Source: Neptunicoccus cionae (lineage in GTDB: Bacteria > Pseudomonadota > Alphaproteobacteria > Rhodobacterales > Rhodobacteraceae). Taken from it: a stretch of 64,000 nucleotides of DNA. The notes beneath the pieces are model-generated. The model was not told where the DNA came from and did no database searches. It saw only the letters and a program-made list of their open reading frames with translations. Below are positions 42,208-50,234 of the stretch, piece by piece (position 1 is the stretch's first letter; every line of letters begins with the position of its first letter). Location of the stretch: the NCBI RefSeq assembly GCF_014643735.1, contig NZ_BMKA01000003.1:434001-498000 (forward strand), written 5' to 3'. The position numbers and the translations under genes are program-made.

Positions 42208-42843
42208 TCAGCTCAAACCGATGTGTTTTGCCACTGCCGCATCAATCAATTCTTCCGCCATCAAACATTCCGCCACTCGCCTTGGAATGCGCTGCCCGTT
42301 GACCGCCCCACCGCCTCGAATGTAATCAGAAATCTGCTTTGCCTCGAACCGCTCATCTGCCGTGAAAAACGGCTTCCCGCGCGCCCCGCGCTGGTTAATT
42401 ACAGGTTCTTTACAGGTTACCTCTCCAGTGGGCTGGAGACGGCTCCCCCTCCAAATTGGAGACGGGTCACCCCCTAAATTGGAGACGGCTCCGTCTCCAG
42501 ATTTTGGAGACGGCTTTTTGGGTTTTCCGTCTCCAGTTTTTGGAGACGGGTCACCTGATTTGTCGAACTCAAAACCCAGAATATAGCGCGTCGGTTTTTG
42601 CCGTTTCGAGCGCTTGTCCCAAGCCCGGTGCCGGCGGATCAAGCCCTTGCCTTCGAGCGCATTCAACGCATTGTTCAGCGTCCCGTTTGACACCCCCGTG
42701 GCCTCCAGAAGGTAGGCCTGCGTCGGGAAACATCCCTGCGACGGGTTGTGGCAATCACACAAGTGGAACAGCACCCTGAACTCGCTGGCCCCGATCTGAC
42801 GCGCACATAGGCTTGCCAGCCAGTTTGTTGCTTTATGGCTCAT
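42208..42843 (-). CDS. Winged-helix replication-type protein
   Basis: The 211-residue protein has an N-terminal helix-turn-helix domain of replication initiator kind (ASEFRVLFHLCDCHNPSQGC, AYLLEATGVSNGTLNNALNA). A low-complexity middle SGDPSPKTGDGKPKKPSPK is encoded by the array at 42435-42549, and a helical C terminus follows. Lambda O has the same layout, with the origin repeats inside the gene, so I infer replication initiation. ATG at 42843 is the first in frame. Confidence 0.7.
   Translation of the reverse strand: MSHKATNWLASLCARQIGASEFRVLFHLCDCHNPSQGCFPTQAYLLEATGVSNGTLNNALNALEGKGLIRRHRAWDKRSKRQKPTRYILGFEFDKSGDPSPKTGDGKPKKPSPKSGDGAVSNLGGDPSPIWRGSRLQPTGEVTCKEPVINQRGARGKPFFTADERFEAKQISDYIRGGGAVNGQRIPRRVAECLMAEELIDAAVAKHIGLS
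42435..42549. repeat. Iteron-like array of GGAGACGG with two perfect hairpins
   Basis: Five direct copies of GGAGACGG start at 42435, 42458, 42481, 42506 and 42542. Inverted copies CCGTCTCC start at 42491 and 42527. The pairs at 42491-42513 and 42527-42549 form perfect 9-bp stems (CCGTCTCCA/TGGAGACGG) with five-base loops. The first three are spaced exactly 23 bp apart. The array lies inside the 42208 gene. Confidence 0.8.
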
Positions 42844-43049
42844 GGGAGCGCCTCCTTGCTTCGGCCTGCCAATGAAGACCGCGTTTTGCGGGCGCCCTAA
42901 GGATAATCACCGCCATCACCCCTGCCCCTTGACCCGTTGGAAAAACTTTTCCGATCGCTCTTTAAACAATCCATGCAGCCGCAGACTGCGCTGCGACCGC
43001 TTATGATAAAATCTTCCAGCTATGCGCCAGAACACTTTGCCCCCAAAGA

Positions 43050-43352
43050 TCATGCTGCCTCCGCGTCGATCAGGTTGAACACCGCTTCAGCCCCCGCCAT
43101 CACCAAAATGGAGCGGATGTAACGAAAATGCGGTGTATTATCCCCGCGCACCCAGTTCTTCACTGTGCGCGGGGTAACGGTGTGGTCGGCCGTGCTCAGC
43201 ACCTGGGCAGCCAACTCGCACAAATCGTTTTCTGACTGCGCTTCAGGCAAGGCCCGCCACAGTGCTTTGCCAACCCATGCAAGGTCCGCATCCACTGTGT
43301 GCCGATCCAAGTTACTGTTTTTATGTGATTTTTTTCTGAAAGACTTTTCCAA
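43050..43352 (-). CDS. Phage HTH-type regulator, TTG start
   Basis: Read from the TTG at 43352, which has AGGAG seven bases upstream, the product has 100 residues with a basic start and TVTPRTVKNWVRGDNTPHF, likely a helix-turn-helix. An ATG at 43433 extends the frame but lies inside a terminator stem and has no ribosome site. It follows the Cro-like gene on the same strand and may be a CII-like control protein. Confidence 0.6.
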   Translation of the reverse strand: MEKSFRKKSHKNSNLDRHTVDADLAWVGKALWRALPEAQSENDLCELAAQVLSTADHTVTPRTVKNWVRGDNTPHFRYIRSILVMAGAEAVFNLIDAEAA

Positions 43353-43419
43353 CTGTTTACTCCTATGCTGTCCTTGTGAGTGGGACAGAGCATTGGAATG
43401 GACAGTCGAAAGGGCAGAA

Positions 43420-43453
43420 GGGGCCGCAGTCATTGCGCGGCCCCTTTTGTTTT
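43420..43453 (+). terminator. Strong hairpin terminator in the regulatory region
   Basis: GGGGCCGC (43420-43427) pairs with GCGGCCCC (43437-43444), followed on the plus strand by TTTTGTTTT. The minus-strand side has fewer T residues. It lies between the Cro-like gene and the next minus-strand gene, so it may act on both strands. Confidence 0.65.
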
Positions 43454-43494
43454 AGAAAATGAAGGCAGACCGCATCGGGATACATAATCACCCT

Positions 43495-43707
43495 TCACGC
43501 CGCGTCTTCTTTTTGAGAACTGTTTGGCTGATTAACAGACATATACGCACGAATGCGATCCACAATTGCCAAAGTCGGGGAACTGTCCCCAAGCTTCCAC
43601 CTTGCCCAGGTACGACCGCCGCCGCACTTCGCGTCTTGAACGACCGTTCCTGGACGCTTCCCAACGGCATTTGCATAGGCTTCTATTTCACGAATAAATT
43701 CTTCCAT
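43495..43707 (-). CDS. Cro-like small DNA-binding protein
   Basis: The 70-residue product MEEFIREIEAYANAVGKRPG with WARWKLGDSSPTLAIVDRIR resembles short HTH proteins that face CI-type genes in Rhodobacterales prophages. The ATG at 43707 lies six bases behind a -10-like TATCTG, so its mRNA is probably leaderless. It is divergent from the repressor at 43793 and shares the operator at 43718-43733. Confidence 0.65.
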   Translation of the reverse strand: MEEFIREIEAYANAVGKRPGTVVQDAKCGGGRTWARWKLGDSSPTLAIVDRIRAYMSVNQPNSSQKEDAA

Positions 43708-43743
43708 GTCCAACAGATAGGTTTTTATACCTAAGTCGGTCAA
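43708..43743 (-). promoter_or_regulatory. Leftward lysogeny promoter with operator
   Basis: On the minus strand TTGACC (43743-43738), an 18-bp spacer and TATCTG (43719-43714) precede the Cro-like ATG. The spacer holds the palindrome TAGGT-N6-ACCTA (43718-43733), also found at 44356 and, with one change, at 44386. A repressor bound here would block this promoter. Confidence 0.6.
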
Positions 43744-43792
43744 GCAATTTATACCCAATGCGGATCCAGAAGAAATAGTTCAAAATAACTAC

Positions 43793-44152
43793 ATGGCTAA
43801 ACTACCTATAACAGAACCCTTCCTCTTAAAGCTGGATGCAGTAATTGCCGCTGATCCAGAGCTCACTGTATCAAACCTTGCAGTTAAGGCAGAGCTTTCG
43901 AACAGTGCTATCCGCCAAATGTTCGACCAGAACCGCAGTCCTAGAGTCTCGACAATGCGGAAGATCTGCTCAGCACTCGGAACGACGCTAGAGGAATTTA
44001 TGTCTCATGCTCAGACAGAAGAAGAACTAGAGATTGTTCGCCTAATATCTCAATTACCGCCTGCCTTGCGCCACGAGTTACTAGGATATGGACGAGCTCT
44101 GACTGTTCAAGCTGCGAAGCTGAATCAAGAATCAACTGAAGATAACGAATAA
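43793..44152 (+). CDS. CI-like repressor, short XRE-family protein
   Basis: The 119-residue product has an N-terminal helix-turn-helix (TVSNLAVKAELSNSAIRQMF, VSTMRKICSALGTTLEEFM) and a short C terminus without a LexA-type peptidase domain. It would keep the lysogenic state by binding the TAGGT-N6-ACCTA sites on both sides of its gene. Because the self-cleavage domain is missing, induction cannot go by RecA-triggered self-cleavage. Confidence 0.75.
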   Translation: MAKLPITEPFLLKLDAVIAADPELTVSNLAVKAELSNSAIRQMFDQNRSPRVSTMRKICSALGTTLEEFMSHAQTEEELEIVRLISQLPPALRHELLGYGRALTVQAAKLNQESTEDNE

Positions 44153-44355
44153 TTTCGCCGGCCGAGATATCATAAATTTCAATGCTCATCACGGGAACAT
44201 AAAGTGAACAAATTCTCAAGACAAGGATAATTGAATATATTTTAGGCGCTTTTATGATCCCAAAATCGACAACTCTAAATTGATCCGATGGTAGCCGTAC
44301 AATTTATTTATTTACCGGAAAATGCTCCGAATAGGTAATGTAAGGAAACTCGTTA

Positions 44356-44401
44356 TAGGTAAATAAACCTACAAATTTATTGACATAGTTTTTTATACCT
44401 A
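44356..44401 (+). promoter_or_regulatory. Rightward early promoter region with repressor operators
   Basis: TAGGT-AAATAA-ACCTA (44356-44371) and TAGTT-TTTTAT-ACCTA (44386-44401) are two operators of the same consensus as 43718-43733. A half-site TAGGT lies at 44332. TTGACA (44380-44385) overlaps the second site's edge as -35; the -10 (TACCTC at 44403) is poor. The region 44153-44431 has no gene besides these sites. Confidence 0.6.
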
Positions 44402-44431
44402 ATACCTCTTCTGCAAAACGGAGGCATCAAC

Positions 44432-44692
44432 ATGACTGCAATCATCCTTATTCATCCCAGCTCTGCAAAGGGCTATGAACGCATACGCACCCGGAACATT
44501 TCCACCCTGCGCGCGCTGTCAAATGCACGGATCGTCCTGGCAAATCCTTGCGAACATCCGATCCAGATCATTCAAGACGCCGTGCAAGTATTAAATTATC
44601 TCGGGACACCGACAGATCACCTCATGACGCAACAGCGTTGGGATCAATTCCAGCGCCAGTACGCCGCCAGCCATTCACAGGTGGCGCAATGA
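44432..44692 (+). CDS. Early phage protein, function unknown
   Basis: This 86-residue product starts MTAIILIHPSSAKGYERIRT, with GGAGG nine bases upstream. It is the first gene of the rightward early operon. No domain recognised. Confidence 0.65.
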   Translation: MTAIILIHPSSAKGYERIRTRNISTLRALSNARIVLANPCEHPIQIIQDAVQVLNYLGTPTDHLMTQQRWDQFQRQYAASHSQVAQ

Positions 44693-44802
44693 TGGCTCTT
44701 ATCTTTTCCACCTGCTCCCTGCCCTTTCTGGCAGCCATTGCTGACAGCGGAGTCTTTGACAAACTACTAGCGGCCTTCGACCGACAAGGCGGTGACTTAT
44801 GA
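44689..44802 (+). CDS. Small hydrophobic protein
   Basis: The 37-residue frame MMALIFSTCSLPFLAAIADS starts in an ATGATGG overlap with the preceding stop and ends in an ATGA overlap with the next gene, a strong sign of coupled translation. One hydrophobic stretch (3-18). Function unknown. Confidence 0.5.
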   Translation: MMALIFSTCSLPFLAAIADSGVFDKLLAAFDRQGGDL

Positions 44803-45098
44803 TCAATCGCATGCTTGAGTTGGCCAAGGCCGAAGGGCACAGGCCACGCCACAAAATGCCGTCGGCCCCCATCAACACGTTCAAGTTCAAAAGCTGCAAT
44901 CAAGAACGGGCAGAGCAATTCATCGCGCAGTGGCGCGGTGGCCCCTTCACCAGCAAAGACATCGCCAGAACGGTCGGCCCTGCAAGCGCATCCCGCTGCA
45001 CCACGGCCAACTACATGGTTACTCAGAACCTCGCGAGACGGGTCGGCAAGCGGGCAGCAACGGCTGTTCTATTCGAACTTACAGGTGAACCGACATGA
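44799..45098 (+). CDS. Early phage protein with HTH-like part
   Basis: The 99-residue product (FTSKDIARTVGPASASRCTT, YMVTQNLARRVGKR) may contain a winged-helix motif. Overlaps both neighbours by ATGA. Confidence 0.62.
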   Translation: MINRMLELAKAEGHRPRHKMPSAPINTFKFKSCNQERAEQFIAQWRGGPFTSKDIARTVGPASASRCTTANYMVTQNLARRVGKRAATAVLFELTGEPT

Positions 45099-45418
45099 CC
45101 CAGCTCCCCCTCTTCACTATCGTCCGAGACCTTCTCGATCGCATTGAACAGAAAGATACGCCCACCGAGCGCTGGGACTTTCTGGCCAACACCGCGATTG
45201 AAACTGGCGGGCAGATCATAGATCCGATCCAGCAAGGCTGTTGGACAGCTGACGCAACGCTGGCCATCACCGTCTACAATGTCTTCGCACAAGGCGAAAA
45301 CAAGCAAGCCGTGGTCCGTAATTGGTGCAAGGCAGCCCATTGCATGCTGGAAATCGCAGGGGAGCCTTTGCCAACAATCGACAGCGGCCCCCAGCCACAG
45401 CGGCGGGTTTTGCAATGA
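45095..45418 (+). CDS. Early phage protein, function unknown
   Basis: This 107-residue helical product starts MTQLPLFTIVRDLLDRIEQK. It overlaps the previous and next genes by four bases each. No domain recognised. Confidence 0.62.
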   Translation: MTQLPLFTIVRDLLDRIEQKDTPTERWDFLANTAIETGGQIIDPIQQGCWTADATLAITVYNVFAQGENKQAVVRNWCKAAHCMLEIAGEPLPTIDSGPQPQRRVLQ

Positions 45419-45711
45419 TCACATCGAAACACAAGAGCACCGAGCCACGGCGCCGCTTCAACGATCTATCTTGCGCCCAGCAAGCAGGGATGTTGTGCAA
45501 CGACGATCGGTTCCAGCGGTTTGCAGCCACTCGCTGCGGCCTGCCAAGTCAACAATTCAGTCCAAGTGCGACAGCACAATTTCTGCGCGACTGTTGTGGC
45601 ATCACCAGCCGCAGTCAGTTGAATAATGAACGATCAGCACAAAACAAATTCCACGCTCTGTGCACAGATTTCGACATGTGGCGCGGGCATATCGCAAGAG
45701 CACGGAACTAA
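45415..45711 (+). CDS. Early phage protein, function unknown
   Basis: The 98-residue product begins MITSKHKSTEPRRRFNDLSC and has FAATRCGLPSQQFSPSATAQ and CTDFDMWRGHIARARN. I recall similar small proteins in rhodobacteral prophages without function. The ATG at 45415 overlaps the preceding stop; the frame is open further upstream. Confidence 0.62.
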   Translation: MITSKHKSTEPRRRFNDLSCAQQAGMLCNDDRFQRFAATRCGLPSQQFSPSATAQFLRDCCGITSRSQLNNERSAQNKFHALCTDFDMWRGHIARARN

Positions 45712-45726
45712 GTTGGACAAATAGCT

Positions 45727-46017
45727 ATGACAAAACCATTCACCCCAGAATCCCTCGCTAAAAGATGGGATGTAAGTGCAACCACCGTCCGGAATATGTG
45801 TTTACGGAACGAACTCGTTCATTTTAGGCTCGGCCATCTTTATAGAATTCCAGCCACCGCTGTAGAGGAAGTAGAACAATGCAAGTCAACATCGGACGTC
45901 TCCGTGGCGGATACTGTGTCTATTGGGATGAGAAGCCGTCCGGAAAACGTAAGCGATATCAACTTAAGGCACGCACCAGAGCGGAGGCCGAGAGCGAAGG
46001 TAGGGACAGATATCTAA
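45727..46017 (+). CDS. Excisionase-like helix-turn-helix protein
   Basis: The first 50 residues (MTKPFTPESLAKRWDVSATT, VHFRLGHLYRIPATAVEEVE) form an AlpA/excisionase-type winged helix. The last 45 residues overlap the integrase gene (from 45879) in another frame and look unstructured. The location directly before the integrase supports an excision role. Confidence 0.75.
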   Translation: MTKPFTPESLAKRWDVSATTVRNMCLRNELVHFRLGHLYRIPATAVEEVEQCKSTSDVSVADTVSIGMRSRPENVSDINLRHAPERRPRAKVGTDI

Positions 46018-46907
46018 AAGAATCCCAGCCTACAAACGGACTTACTGTGGCCCGCATATGGGAAACCTACATCTATCATCTTGGGACCAAGCCAACCGCA
46101 AAGACCATGGGATGGACGGGTAAAGCTGTATTACTACACTTCGGTGAGTTACGGCCTGACCAGATCACGGTGGATGATTGCCGTGGATATCTAAGACAAC
46201 GATTAGCAGCAGGCCGAAAGATTGGTTCGGCACATACAGAACTTGGGCACCTTCGCAGTGCCCTAAAATGGGCTGGGAAAACAAACTTAATAGACAGAGT
46301 ACCATTCATTGAATTACCGCCGAAGCCAGATTCGGATGTCCGGCCCCTAACGGACACACAAATCGTGCGTATCATCGATAATTGCCTCGCCCCTCACATC
46401 AGATTAGCCGTGATCCTTTTGCTCACCACGGGTGGTCGGGTCGGCTCTATCCTGGACAGAACATGGGATAAGATGGATTTTGAGCGCGGCGTTATTGACC
46501 TGCGTAAGAGCGACGGCGTGACACGCAAGGGCCGTGCTGTGGTGCCGATGAATCGCATGGCCCGAGCCGCACTACAGACTGCCTACGATTCTCGGCAAAC
46601 AAATTGGGTGGTCGAATATAATGGCAAGCCAATCAAATCTATGAAGACTGGTTATTATGCTGCCTTGCGGCGCGCGAACATGGTTGGCGTAAACATCCAC
46701 CAGATTCGTCACACTGTGGCTGTGAAGATGCTGAGCGCGGGCCAGCCAATCGAGGCCGTATCCCAATACCTCGGGCACTCGAATACAGCCATCACTTACA
46801 AGACATACGCCCGCTATATGCCGGAGCATTTGGCTGACGCAGCAGAGATTTTGAACATCGACAGGTTCAGCGAACTAGCAAGAACTTCGCAAAAAACAGC
46901 TAAGTAG
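45879..46907 (+). CDS. int: Tyrosine recombinase integrase of the prophage
   Basis: This 342-residue integrase has an N-terminal arm-binding part (QVNIGRLRGGYCVYWDEK), a core-binding domain and a full catalytic set: Arg in TGGRVGSI, Lys in TRKGRAVV, HQIRH, LGHSN and Tyr in TYARY. AGGAAG lies seven bases ahead of the ATG. It integrates the phage into the 3' part of tRNA-Val, 11 bp downstream. Its stop codon lies inside the terminator hairpin 46891-46916. Confidence 0.93.
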   Translation: MQVNIGRLRGGYCVYWDEKPSGKRKRYQLKARTRAEAESEGRDRYLKESQPTNGLTVARIWETYIYHLGTKPTAKTMGWTGKAVLLHFGELRPDQITVDDCRGYLRQRLAAGRKIGSAHTELGHLRSALKWAGKTNLIDRVPFIELPPKPDSDVRPLTDTQIVRIIDNCLAPHIRLAVILLLTTGGRVGSILDRTWDKMDFERGVIDLRKSDGVTRKGRAVVPMNRMARAALQTAYDSRQTNWVVEYNGKPIKSMKTGYYAALRRANMVGVNIHQIRHTVAVKMLSAGQPIEAVSQYLGHSNTAITYKTYARYMPEHLADAAEILNIDRFSELARTSQKTAK

Positions 46908-46916
46908 CTGTTTTTT
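46891..46916. terminator. Bidirectional terminator shared by int and tRNA-Val
   Basis: AAAAAACAGC and GCTGTTTTTT pair around TAAGTA, giving a stem with an A run on one side and a T run on the other, usable in both directions. It includes the int stop codon and lies one base from the tRNA 3' end. Confidence 0.8.
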
Positions 46917-46993
<77 letters not shown>

Positions 46994-47005
46994 GATAGCG
47001 GCCTT

Positions 47006-47401
47006 TTAGTCGGCGTTTCCGGGGTCTGCAAGAGAAGAATTACCTTCCTCGTCATCTTTTTTCTCAGACTTCGGTTTTTGCAGCATAACCTTATGAATTA
47101 GCTTGGCATTTTCACCCTCGCCCCGTTCGATACTGCGGATTTTACCCAAGGGCGGTATTTGCAGGTCGTGGCCTTCGCTCAGGCATTTGTGGAAATAGGC
47201 CAAAGTCGCATCGACAGCTTCGCGGACTTCGCGTTTGCGCATGCCGGTGGCTACGGTCACGTGGTCGTAGATGTCTTTCTTGCGAATCTTCCCGTCAAAC
47301 TCTGCGGCTTCGGCCACGGTTTCTACCACGGTTACGGATTCGCTCTCGTCAGTCTCAATCGCGTCGGTCAGGTTGGTAGTCGATGTCGTCGAAGTAGCCA
47401 C
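47006..47401 (-). CDS. HU-family DNA-binding protein with long tails
   Basis: The 131-residue product has a central HU/IHF fold (about 40-105; KKDIYDHVTVATGMRKREV, AVDATLAYFHKCLSEGHDLQ, LGKIRS) and extra acidic or Ser/Thr-rich tails at both ends. It begins with GTG, preceded by GAGG. In E. coli hupB also follows lon. It probably bends or organises DNA, or acts in a related regulatory role. Confidence 0.8.
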   Translation of the reverse strand: MATSTTSTTNLTDAIETDESESVTVVETVAEAAEFDGKIRKKDIYDHVTVATGMRKREVREAVDATLAYFHKCLSEGHDLQIPPLGKIRSIERGEGENAKLIHKVMLQKPKSEKKDDEEGNSSLADPGNAD

Positions 47402-47521
47402 GCTGGTGCCTCTTTACGTTGTGATTTCAGTCAGGTTCAGGGGAAGTATTGGGCCAAAACACCAGCGCCACAACCATAAACATGGATGTGGCGCCAGATA
47501 GTTTTCAGATGTGCGGCCCGC

Positions 47522-49933
47522 TTAGTGGGCGACGGTTGGTTTGTCCCCGCCGGATGCAGATTTCAGCGCGGCAGCGGCTGCTGCCTCTTCGGCGGCTTCA
47601 TCCCATTCAATCGCTTCGGGTGCACGCACCAGTGCATGTTTAAGCACTTCGCGCACGGTGCTGACCGGAATGATCTCCAGCCCTGCCTTAACGTTGTCAG
47701 GGATTTCCGGCAGATCTTTCTCGTTGTCTTTGGGGATGAGAACGGTTTTGATCCCGCCCCGCAACGCCGCAAGAAGTTTCTCTTTCAACCCGCCAATCGG
47801 CAACACATTGCCGCGCAAAGTCACCTCGCCTGTCATGGCGATGTCCTTGCGCACCGGAATCTGCGTCAGAACTGACACGATGGACGTTACCATGCCAACA
47901 CCCGCAGACGGACCGTCTTTCGGTGTTGCGCCTTCAGGGACGTGAACGTGGATGTCGATTTTCTCAAACTCGGTCGGTTTCACGCCAACTTCAGGGCTGA
48001 CAGAGCGCACAAAGGAACTGGCGGCGTCGATGCTTTCTTTCATCACATCGCCCAGCTTACCCGTGGTCTTCATCCGCCCCTTACCGGGCAATTTAAGCGC
48101 CTCAATCGACAGCAATTCGCCACCAACAGAAGTCCAGGCCAGACCGGTAACAACACCCACCTGATCCTCTTCTTCGGCCAGACCGTATTTGAACCGTTTG
48201 ACGCCCAGAAACTCTTCCAGATTGTCCTTGGTCACTACAACGGCCTTTTCGGCACCTTTGACGATCTTGGTCAGCGCCTTGCGGCACAGTTTGGCCAGTT
48301 CCCGCTCCAGATTACGCACGCCCGCTTCGCGGGTGTAAGTGCGCACGATGTCCAGCAGCGCAGGCTCTTCGACTTCAAATTCACCCTTGCGCAGACCGTG
48401 GTTCTTGATCTGTTTGCTGATCAGGTGCTGCTTAGCAATCTCGGTCTTTTCGTCCTCGGTGTAGCCGGACAGCGGAATAATCTCCATCCGGTCCAGAAGC
48501 GGCCCCGGCATGTTATAGCTGTTCGCCGTGGTCAGGAACATGACATTAGAGAGGTCATATTCCACTTCCATATAGTGGTCGGTGAAGCTGGCGTTTTGCT
48601 CTGGATCAAGCACTTCAAGCATGGCAGAGGCCGGATCACCGCGGAAGTCCTGACCCATCTTGTCGATTTCATCGAGCAGGATCAGCGGGTTGGTGGTTTT
48701 CGCCTTTTTCATCGCCTGAATAATCTTGCCCGGCATAGACCCGATATAGGTCCGACGGTGGCCACGAATTTCGCTTTCATCGCGCACGCCACCAAGGGAA
48801 ATACGGATAAATTCACGCCCTGTCGCCTTCGCCACAGATTTACCCAGCGAGGTTTTACCAACGCCCGGAGGGCCAACGAGACACAGGATCGGGCCTTTCA
48901 GCTTCGCACTGCGCTGTTGCACGGCAAGATATTCAACGATGCGTTCTTTGACCTTCTCCAGACCGTAGTGATCCGCATCGAGCACGTCCTGTGCTTTGTT
49001 CAGGTCTTTCTTCACGCGGGATTTAACGCCCCACGGGATCGACAGCATCCAGTCGAGATAGTTGCGCACAACAGTGGCTTCGGCAGACATCGGGGACATC
49101 TGTTTCAGTTTTTTCAGCTCACCCTCGGCCTTTTCTTTGGCCTCTTTGGACAGCTTAGTCTCTGCGATGCGGCCTTCCAGTTCGGCCAATTCGTCGCCGC
49201 CCTGTTCGCCGTCGCCCAGCTCTTGCTGGATCGCCTTCATCTGTTCGTTCAGATAGTATTCACGCTGGGTGCGTTCCATCTGGTTTTTGACGCGGGATTT
49301 GATCTTTTTCTCAACCTTGAGAACAGACATCTCGCCCTGCATCAGGCCAAAGACTTTCTCCAGCCGTTCGGACAGGTCCAGCTCTTCCAGCAGTTCCTGC
49401 TTTTGATCGACGCGCACGTTCAGATGGCCCGCAATGGTATCTACCAGCTTGGCAGGGCTATCGCTTTCGGCGGCAGCGCTCAGGGCTTCTTCGGGAACGT
49501 TTTTGTTCAGCTTGGCGTAACGGTCGAATTCTTTGGCAACTGCGTTGCCGAGCGCCTCAAGGGATTCAGGCTCGCGTACGGATTCATCAAGAATATCCGC
49601 GTTGGCCTCAAAATAATCGGGGTTATCCAGATACTCTGTGATGCGCACCCGCTCCCGGCCTTCGACCAGAACTTTAACGGTGCCATCGGGCAATTTGAGC
49701 AATTGCAGAACCGTGGCGAGAACGCCGGTTTCGTAAATGCTGTCTTCACTCGGCTCGTCCTCGGACGGGTCGATCTGACTGGACAAAAGGATTTCCTTGT
49801 TGTCAGCCATCACCGCTTCGAGCGCGCGAACGGATTTTTCACGTCCCACGAAAAGCGGAACGATCATGTGGGGAAACACCACAATGTCGCGCAAGGGGAG
49901 TACTGGGTAAGAAACGCTGCTCGCGTTGGTCAT
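47522..49933 (-). CDS. lon: ATP-dependent protease Lon
   Basis: The 803-residue protein has the LAN substrate domain (LPLRDIVVFPHMIVPLFVGR), a coiled middle, an AAA+ domain (Walker A GPPGVGKTS near residue 353; IRISLGGVRDESEIRGHRRT) and a C-terminal protease with the Ser-Lys dyad (Ser in GPSAGVGM near residue 678). It degrades misfolded and regulatory proteins, and is upstream of the HU gene. Confidence 0.97.
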   Translation of the reverse strand: MTNASSVSYPVLPLRDIVVFPHMIVPLFVGREKSVRALEAVMADNKEILLSSQIDPSEDEPSEDSIYETGVLATVLQLLKLPDGTVKVLVEGRERVRITEYLDNPDYFEANADILDESVREPESLEALGNAVAKEFDRYAKLNKNVPEEALSAAAESDSPAKLVDTIAGHLNVRVDQKQELLEELDLSERLEKVFGLMQGEMSVLKVEKKIKSRVKNQMERTQREYYLNEQMKAIQQELGDGEQGGDELAELEGRIAETKLSKEAKEKAEGELKKLKQMSPMSAEATVVRNYLDWMLSIPWGVKSRVKKDLNKAQDVLDADHYGLEKVKERIVEYLAVQQRSAKLKGPILCLVGPPGVGKTSLGKSVAKATGREFIRISLGGVRDESEIRGHRRTYIGSMPGKIIQAMKKAKTTNPLILLDEIDKMGQDFRGDPASAMLEVLDPEQNASFTDHYMEVEYDLSNVMFLTTANSYNMPGPLLDRMEIIPLSGYTEDEKTEIAKQHLISKQIKNHGLRKGEFEVEEPALLDIVRTYTREAGVRNLERELAKLCRKALTKIVKGAEKAVVVTKDNLEEFLGVKRFKYGLAEEEDQVGVVTGLAWTSVGGELLSIEALKLPGKGRMKTTGKLGDVMKESIDAASSFVRSVSPEVGVKPTEFEKIDIHVHVPEGATPKDGPSAGVGMVTSIVSVLTQIPVRKDIAMTGEVTLRGNVLPIGGLKEKLLAALRGGIKTVLIPKDNEKDLPEIPDNVKAGLEIIPVSTVREVLKHALVRAPEAIEWDEAAEEAAAAAALKSASGGDKPTVAH

Positions 49934-50234
49934 TTTATCGTCCTTTAATTAGCAAGAAGCATCAGGCCCCGGATCACCAGCAACACACCGCTTCTTCTGT
50001 TCTCGGTCTTAGTATGTGGTATCTGATAGCATGATCGTCAAGCACCGCCGAATTTATTGGAAACCATACTGACGTGATGTGGATAGGCGTGCAAGTACGC
50101 AGGCGCGAAAAACTCCGTTTCCCAAAGCTTCCTATTGCAGCAGGACGCAGCACTGCCTAGTATTTAGAACAGATCTGCCATTTTCCGACCCGCACACAGT
50201 GAATTATCCACGTTGCGACACAAGGAAGACCCCA
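49934..50234. other. lon / BLUF intergenic region
   Basis: Divergent promoters for lon and the BLUF gene must lie here. On the minus strand TTGACG (50041-50036) is a candidate -35 for lon, without a clear -10. Nothing else was recognised. Confidence 0.4.

Noticed and set aside
42833-42916. 27-codon frame starting MAVIILRAPAKRGL on the minus strand, with a G-rich run ahead
   Set aside because: Overlaps the next start and is too short to support without conservation data; possible leader peptide but not claimed.
43353-43433. Upstream ATG extension of the 43050 regulator
   Set aside because: The ATG lies in the terminator stem 43420-43453 and lacks a ribosome site, while TTG 43352 has AGGAG at good spacing.
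16985-46907. The morphogenesis cluster as a gene transfer agent
   Set aside because: It has its own integrase, attachment repeats, repressor region, gpA-type terminase and lysis genes in a lambda-like order, which fits a prophage and not the RcGTA cluster.
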